Positions 25,110 through 28,726 of a stretch of DNA of 28,726 nt are shown here, in pieces. The position numbers and the translations under genes were made by a program. Origin of the DNA: Pseudomonadaceae bacterium UBA836 (lineage in GTDB: Bacteria; Pseudomonadota; Gammaproteobacteria; Pseudomonadales; Pseudomonadaceae). Within the stretch, counting starts at the first letter, position 1. Every line of letters begins with the position of its first letter. The notes under the pieces are model-generated. The model did not search any database. It was not told where the DNA came from and was given only the letters and a program-made list of their open reading frames with translations. Location: assembly GCA_002296055.1 (NCBI GenBank), contig DBHE01000132.1, forward strand, positions 2,173 through 30,898, in the 5' to 3' direction.

Positions 25110-25631
25110 GTGACCGAGCTGTTCCGAATTGAACACCGAGACCCCGAACACTTTCGCCAGCAGACCCGCCGCAGCAGTTTGATTCTGGTACTGGTGTTTG
25201 CGGCCCTGGGTATGGGGCTGTCGACCCTGCTGGTACAGGTTTTTGGCAGCTCTGAGGGCAGTAACTTTCGCTGGAATCTGAGCGGCGTGCTGCTGGGGCT
25301 GGGGGCAACCCTTGCGCTGGTGCGCTGGGTGTTTGCCGGTCAGCAATGGATGGACTCGGCTGTCTATGGCTGGCGTCTGAAACGCTCGCTGATGCGCATC
25401 ACCAACCAATTGCACGCCATACGTGCACGGGTTGAGTCTGGTGATGAGCAGGCCATGTTGGCGATGCGCTTCTACCATCTTGGTCTGCAGGAAATGCATC
25501 GGCTGGACGGCAACACCGCCGAGCTGCTGGACACCGCTGCTGAGCGTGAGGCGTTGCGCGCGCAGTTGCTGGAGCGCGGTCTGTCAGACGACCAGCCGGC
25601 GCTCTACAGCGAATGGCTGGAGGCGCGCTAG
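25110..25631 (+). CDS. DUF3087 family membrane protein
   Basis: 173 residues beginning at GTG with AGG upstream. After a basic N-terminus (DPEHFRQQTRRS) come two hydrophobic helices, SLILVLVFAALGMGLSTLLV and LSGVLLGLGATLALVRWVF. They are followed by a cytoplasmic helical part with VYGWRLKRSLMRITNQLHAI and MRFYHLGLQEMHRLDGNTAEL, which I recognise as the conserved core of DUF3087, a family of pseudomonads and relatives with no known function. A -10-like TACACT at 25071-25076 lies about 35 bases upstream. Its 3' end overlaps the convergent ABM gene by 4 nt. Confidence 0.75.
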   Translation: MTELFRIEHRDPEHFRQQTRRSSLILVLVFAALGMGLSTLLVQVFGSSEGSNFRWNLSGVLLGLGATLALVRWVFAGQQWMDSAVYGWRLKRSLMRITNQLHAIRARVESGDEQAMLAMRFYHLGLQEMHRLDGNTAELLDTAAEREALRAQLLERGLSDDQPALYSEWLEAR

Positions 25632-25945
25632 CGCAAGCTGGGAGGCAGAACCACCCACTCTGGTTCATCAAATTCACCCACCAGACGTATCTCGCAAAAA
25701 CGCGCTGCACCACGAATGATCTCGGCCACCTCGGGGTTAGGCTGCCCCTCCATGGCGTCGCGTTGGGCCTTGCTGTCCCAATGGGCGATGGCGATCAGCT
25801 TGTCCGGCGCTTGCAGGCTGCGGTGCAGTTCGGTGCCACGAGCGCCGGGCGCACGCTGGATCAGTTCGCTGGCGCGAACCCAGGCCTCGGCATAGTCTTC
25901 GGCCTGGTAGCCGGGTTTGATGGTCACTTCAAAGATGTATTTCAT
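25628..25945 (-). CDS. ABM-like (dimeric alpha/beta barrel) protein
   Basis: 105 residues with the ferredoxin-like pattern of the antibiotic-biosynthesis-monooxygenase group: MKYIFEVTIKPGYQAEDY as first strand, a helix with WVRASELIQRAPGARGTELH, the second strand pair DKLIAIAHWDSKAQRDAM, and a terminal strand CEIRLVGEFDE. Members are small homodimers that oxidise or bind varied small molecules; no function can be assigned here. It starts 25 nt upstream of... the DUF2845 gene stop lies 25 nt before its start codon on the same strand, so it may be the second gene of a pair with DUF2845. Confidence 0.78.
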   Translation of the reverse strand: MKYIFEVTIKPGYQAEDYAEAWVRASELIQRAPGARGTELHRSLQAPDKLIAIAHWDSKAQRDAMEGQPNPEVAEIIRGAARFCEIRLVGEFDEPEWVVLPPSLR

Positions 25946-25970
25946 TTAACCGTCCTCGCACGTTGCTTCC

Positions 25971-26273
25971 CTAGCGCCGGGTGCTGTCGATGTGGACCAG
26001 CCGACCGTCGATAAAACGCAGCTCTCGGACCATGCCGTTACTCGGCCCGTAGACCCAGTGCTCAACGTTGACGCTGCCCTCGGCTGGGTAGCCGTCCGGG
26101 TCGATGTGCTGCGGGGTCAGCTGGCGGCTGTCAGGCTCGCCGCATTGCTCAAGCACCTCGGCCTGCAGGGCGCCGGTAGCAATAATGCCGCCGTCGCAGC
26201 GCATGGTGGCGGCCTGTGACACCGTGGCGGCGAAGAGAGTGGCTAGCATGAACATCAGGTTTTTGACTGACAT
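25971..26273 (-). CDS. DUF2845 family small secreted protein
   Basis: 100 residues. ATG 26273 has GGAGG about 6 nt upstream; a longer frame to 26348 runs into the terminator and is rejected. The N-terminus MSVKNLMFMLATLFAATVSQA is a Sec signal peptide with cleavage after SQA. The mature protein contains MRCDGGIIATG, VLEQCGEPDSRQ, VEHWVYGPSNG and LRFIDGRLVHID, the pattern of the DUF2845 family, small periplasmic proteins related in shape to SmpA/OmlA-type domains. The two Cys residues (in MRCDGG and EQCGEP) may form a disulfide. Function is unknown. It lies downstream of the glcB terminator and upstream of the ABM-like gene. Confidence 0.82.
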   Translation of the reverse strand: MSVKNLMFMLATLFAATVSQAATMRCDGGIIATGALQAEVLEQCGEPDSRQLTPQHIDPDGYPAEGSVNVEHWVYGPSNGMVRELRFIDGRLVHIDSTRR

Positions 26274-26346
26274 CGGGCGCCTCCTGCGTTGGGTCTGTCT
26301 GTGATCATCATGCCTGCGTTGGTCGGGCAGGTCGAACCGCGCGCAC

Positions 26347-26378
26347 AAAAAAGCCCGGCGCTATGGCCGGGCTTTTTT
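26347..26378. terminator. Bidirectional Rho-independent terminator
   Basis: Arms GCCCGGC (26353-26359) and GCCGGGC (26366-26372) form a GC-rich stem with a six-base loop, flanked by six A on the left and six T on the right. It lies 14 bases past the glcB stop, so on the minus strand it ends glcB transcription; the symmetric A/T tails would let it work in both directions. Confidence 0.95.
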
Positions 26379-26391
26379 GTTGCTGCGAGGC

Positions 26392-28569
26392 TTACAGGCC
26401 GAACTTGGCCTTGAACTCGCGGCGACGGCGGTGCAGGACCGGCTCGGTGTAGCCGTTCGGCTGCTTGGTGCCTTCAACGCAGAGCTCAACGGCGGCTTGG
26501 AAGGCGACGCTGTCGTCGAAGTTCGGCGCCATCGGCTTGTAGGCCGGGTCGCTTTCGTTCTGACGGTCAACCACGGACGCCATGCGCTTCATGGTTTCCA
26601 TGACCTGCTCTTCGCTGCAGATGCCGTGACGCAGCCAGTTGGCGATGTGCTGGCTGGAGATACGCAGGGTCGCGCGGTCTTCCATCAGGCCGACATCGTT
26701 GATGTCCGGGACCTTGGAGCAGCCAACGCCCTGGTCGATCCAGCGTACAACGTAGCCGAGGATGCCCTGGGCGTTGTTGTCCAGTTCCTGCTGGATGTCG
26801 GCAGCGGACCAGTCGGTGCTGGGCGCCAGCGGGATGGTCAGGATGTCGTCAACCGAGGCCGGGGTGCGCTTGGCCAGCTCGTCCTGACGCTCGGCAACGT
26901 TGACCTTGTGGTAGTGCAGGGCGTGCAGGGTGGCGGCAGTCGGGGACGGAACCCACGCGGTGTTGGCGCCAGCCATCGGGTGACCGATCTTCTGCTCCAG
27001 CATGGCAGCCATCAGGTCGGGCATGGCCCACATGCCTTTACCGATCTGCGCGCGGCCTTTCAGGCCGGTGGCCAGACCGATGTCGACGTTGTTGTTCTCG
27101 TAGGCACCGATCCAGACAGCGCCCTTGATCTCACCCTTGCGAATGAAAGCGCCGGCTTCCATGGAGGTGTGGATCTCGTCGCCGGTGCGGTCGAGGAAGC
27201 CGGTGTTGATGAACACAACGCGCTCGCTGGCGGCCTTGATGCAGGCTTTCAGGTTGATGGTGGTGCGGCGCTCTTCGTCCATGATGCCGACTTTCAGCGT
27301 GTTGCGGGTCAGGCCCAGCATGTCTTCAACGCGGCCGAACAGCTCGTTGGTGAAGGCGACTTCTTCCGGACCGTGCATTTTCGGCTTAACGATGTAGACC
27401 GAACCGGTACGGGTGTTCTTGCGGCTGGTGTTGCCGTTCAGGTTGTGGATCGCGATCAGGCTGGTGACCGCAGCATCCATGATGCCTTCCGGTACTTCGT
27501 TGCCGTCCTGGTCGAGGATCGCGTCGTTGGTCATCAGGTGGCCAACGTTACGCACGAACAGCAGCGAGCGGCCGTGCAGGGTCAGGGTGGAACCGTCGGC
27601 CTTGGTGTATTCGCGGTCGGGGTTCATGGTACGGGTGAAGCTGCTGCCGCCCTTGCTGACGGACTCGGCCAGATCACCTTTCATCAGGCCCAGCCAGTTG
27701 GTGTAGACAACGGTCTTGTCGTCGGCATCAACAGCGGCAACGGAGTCTTCGCAGTCCATGATGGTGGTCAGCGCCGACTCCATCAGAACGTCTTTCACGC
27801 CGGCAGCGTCGGTCTGGCCGATGTTGCTGGTGGCATCGATCTGGATTTCGAAGTGCAGGCCGTTGTGCTTGAGCAGCACGGCAGTCGGGGCCGCAGCGTC
27901 GCCCTGGAAGGCGATGAACTGGGCGGCGTCTTTCAGGCCGGTGGTGCCGCCGTCTTTCAGAGCAACGCTCAGCTGGCCGTCCTTGACGGTGTAGCTGGTG
28001 GAGTCAACGTGGGAACCATTGGCCAGCGGGGCTGCCTCATCAAGGAAGGCGCGGGCAAAGGCGATAACCTTGTTGCCACGGATTTCGTTGTAGCCCGGGC
28101 CCTTAGTGGCGCCGTTTTCTTCGGAGATGGCGTCGGTACCGTACAGTGCGTCGTACAGCGAACCCCAGCGGGCGTTGGCGGCGTTCAGGGCAAAACGGGC
28201 GTTCATGACCGGCACAACCAGCTGCGGGCCGGCCATGGTGGCGATTTCTTCGTCAACGTTCTGGGTAGTGGCCTGGAAGTCGGCCGGCTCGGGCAGCAGG
28301 TAGCCGATTTCCTGCAGGAAGGCTTTGTACTCGGCGGCGTTGTGCGCCTGACCGGCACGGGCCTGGTGCCAGGCATCAATCTGCGCCTGGAAGTCGTCGC
28401 GCTTGGCCAGCAGTGCCTTGTTCTTGGGAGCCAGGTCCTTGATCAGCGCTTCGACACCGGCCCAGAAGGCAGCGGCGTCAACACCGGTGCCGGGGATGGC
28501 ACGCTGGTTGATGAAGTCGTGGAGAACTTTGGCTACTTGCAAACTGCCAACTTGGACGCGATCTGTCAT
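26392..28569 (-). CDS. glcB: Malate synthase G
   Basis: GlcB condenses glyoxylate and acetyl-CoA to malate, closing the glyoxylate shunt and glycolate use in the cytoplasm. The 725 residues are the normal size for isoform G. The family core is clear: [16 protein letters not shown] (catalytic Arg), [15 protein letters not shown] and [17 protein letters not shown] (Mg-binding Glu and Asp), [15 protein letters not shown], and [20 protein letters not shown] towards the C-terminus with the candidate catalytic Asp. GAGGG lies about 8 nt before the ATG. A strong terminator follows the stop. It could serve acetyl-CoA arising from alkane oxidation by the AlkB gene at the other end of the window, but nothing here shows shared control. 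The long plus-strand frame across it is an antisense shadow. Confidence 0.98.
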   Translation of the reverse strand: MTDRVQVGSLQVAKVLHDFINQRAIPGTGVDAAAFWAGVEALIKDLAPKNKALLAKRDDFQAQIDAWHQARAGQAHNAAEYKAFLQEIGYLLPEPADFQATTQNVDEEIATMAGPQLVVPVMNARFALNAANARWGSLYDALYGTDAISEENGATKGPGYNEIRGNKVIAFARAFLDEAAPLANGSHVDSTSYTVKDGQLSVALKDGGTTGLKDAAQFIAFQGDAAAPTAVLLKHNGLHFEIQIDATSNIGQTDAAGVKDVLMESALTTIMDCEDSVAAVDADDKTVVYTNWLGLMKGDLAESVSKGGSSFTRTMNPDREYTKADGSTLTLHGRSLLFVRNVGHLMTNDAILDQDGNEVPEGIMDAAVTSLIAIHNLNGNTSRKNTRTGSVYIVKPKMHGPEEVAFTNELFGRVEDMLGLTRNTLKVGIMDEERRTTINLKACIKAASERVVFINTGFLDRTGDEIHTSMEAGAFIRKGEIKGAVWIGAYENNNVDIGLATGLKGRAQIGKGMWAMPDLMAAMLEQKIGHPMAGANTAWVPSPTAATLHALHYHKVNVAERQDELAKRTPASVDDILTIPLAPSTDWSAADIQQELDNNAQGILGYVVRWIDQGVGCSKVPDINDVGLMEDRATLRISSQHIANWLRHGICSEEQVMETMKRMASVVDRQNESDPAYKPMAPNFDDSVAFQAAVELCVEGTKQPNGYTEPVLHRRRREFKAKFGL

Positions 28570-28595
28570 GTTACACCCTCACTGTGCTGACAACC

Positions 28596-28610
28596 TGCGC
28601 GCTACGCGCA
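28596..28610. repeat. Perfect inverted repeat in the glcB leader
   Basis: TGCGCG-CTA-CGCGCA has 6-bp perfect arms with a 3-base loop, 27 bases before the glcB start codon. In the minus-strand transcript it could form a small stable hairpin upstream of the ribosome site, or it may be a regulator site. I see no clear -35/-10 pair in 28570-28726. Confidence 0.4.
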
Positions 28611-28637
28611 TCAGGACGTGGAAATTGGAGACGCGGT

Positions 28638-28726
28638 ATGTTACACGATGATCTGTTGCAAAGCATGCCCGACGGGCGCAATTGTGCCGGGGCCACCGCA
28701 GATCAGGGAGTGACTCGCGGGTCATA
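28638..28726 (+). CDS. Possible start of an unrecognised gene, cut by the window edge
   Basis: An ATG with GGAG (28627-28630) at 7 nt opens a frame that stays open to the window end (29 codons, beginning MLHDDLLQSMPDGR). It diverges from glcB, where a neighbouring promoter and gene could be expected. The short peptide matches nothing I know, and an open frame this short in GC-rich DNA is not strong evidence. Confidence 0.18.
   Translation, partial: MLHDDLLQSMPDGRNCAGATADQGVTRGS

Noticed and set aside
26377..28590. A 737-codon plus-strand open frame opposite glcB
   Set aside because: It is exactly antisense to a full, well-conserved malate synthase G, is rich in Val, Gly and Asp as expected for a GC-rich antisense frame, and resembles no protein family.

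Overview
The window is about 29 kb of GC-rich gammaproteobacterial chromosome. The gene set (AraC-linked alkB with rubredoxin, DbpA, Ald, VF530, DUF3087, DUF2845, GlcB, several GGDEF proteins) and the codon bias towards G/C point to Pseudomonadaceae. A marine or hydrocarbon-associated lineage such as Halopseudomonas (P. pertucinogena group) is my inference, not something read directly. I see no rRNA, tRNA, CRISPR array, insertion sequence, integrase or prophage gene. It reads as ordinary, tightly packed core and near-core chromosome.

Layout. 1-2907: the end of a PQQ-type sugar dehydrogenase, then an AraC-type regulator divergent from an alkane hydroxylase module (alkB and a translationally coupled rubredoxin). 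2902-6283: an SLC13-type ion/carboxylate permease and the RNA helicase DbpA, separated by a 13-bp perfect inverted repeat. 6284-6759: a gene-poor, locally AT-richer gap. 6760-10101: a c-di-GMP block made of a REC-CheC-like protein with a PAS-GGDEF cyclase (same strand, 19-nt gap), plus a divergent membrane GGDEF cyclase. 10179-15006: alanine dehydrogenase, a PlsC-type acyltransferase, an Lnt-like N-acyltransferase paralogue and a beta-barrel-type outer-membrane protein. 15020-19920: BaiN-type flavoprotein, VF530, a YqaA membrane protein, an MFS exporter, a glutathione transferase and a TauE/SafE exporter. 20005-24943: a metallophosphoesterase overlapping a diacylglycerol-kinase-like lipid kinase, a MASE1-GGDEF cyclase, a PAP2 phosphatase and a lipoprotein. 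25110-28726: DUF3087, an ABM-fold protein, DUF2845, a clear intrinsic terminator and malate synthase G.

How they may work together. The alkane module starts terminal oxidation of n-alkanes, and malate synthase G at the other end could serve the C2 metabolism that follows, although the two are not an operon. Three intact diguanylate cyclases, all with GGEEF and an RxxD inhibitory site, make this a c-di-GMP-rich neighbourhood without a phosphodiesterase. Several envelope-lipid genes (PlsC, Lnt-like, DAGK-like, PAP2) are scattered through the middle.

No clearly new system was found. The most useful leads are: AlkB has Gly at the position equivalent to the chain-length gate Trp55 of the GPo1 enzyme; its partner is an AlkG1-type rubredoxin, a class reported not to support AlkB; an unusual REC-CheC/GGDEF pair; a stand-alone Lnt paralogue; and overlapping hairpins after dbpA. 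Every family call rests on reading motifs by eye, with no database search.
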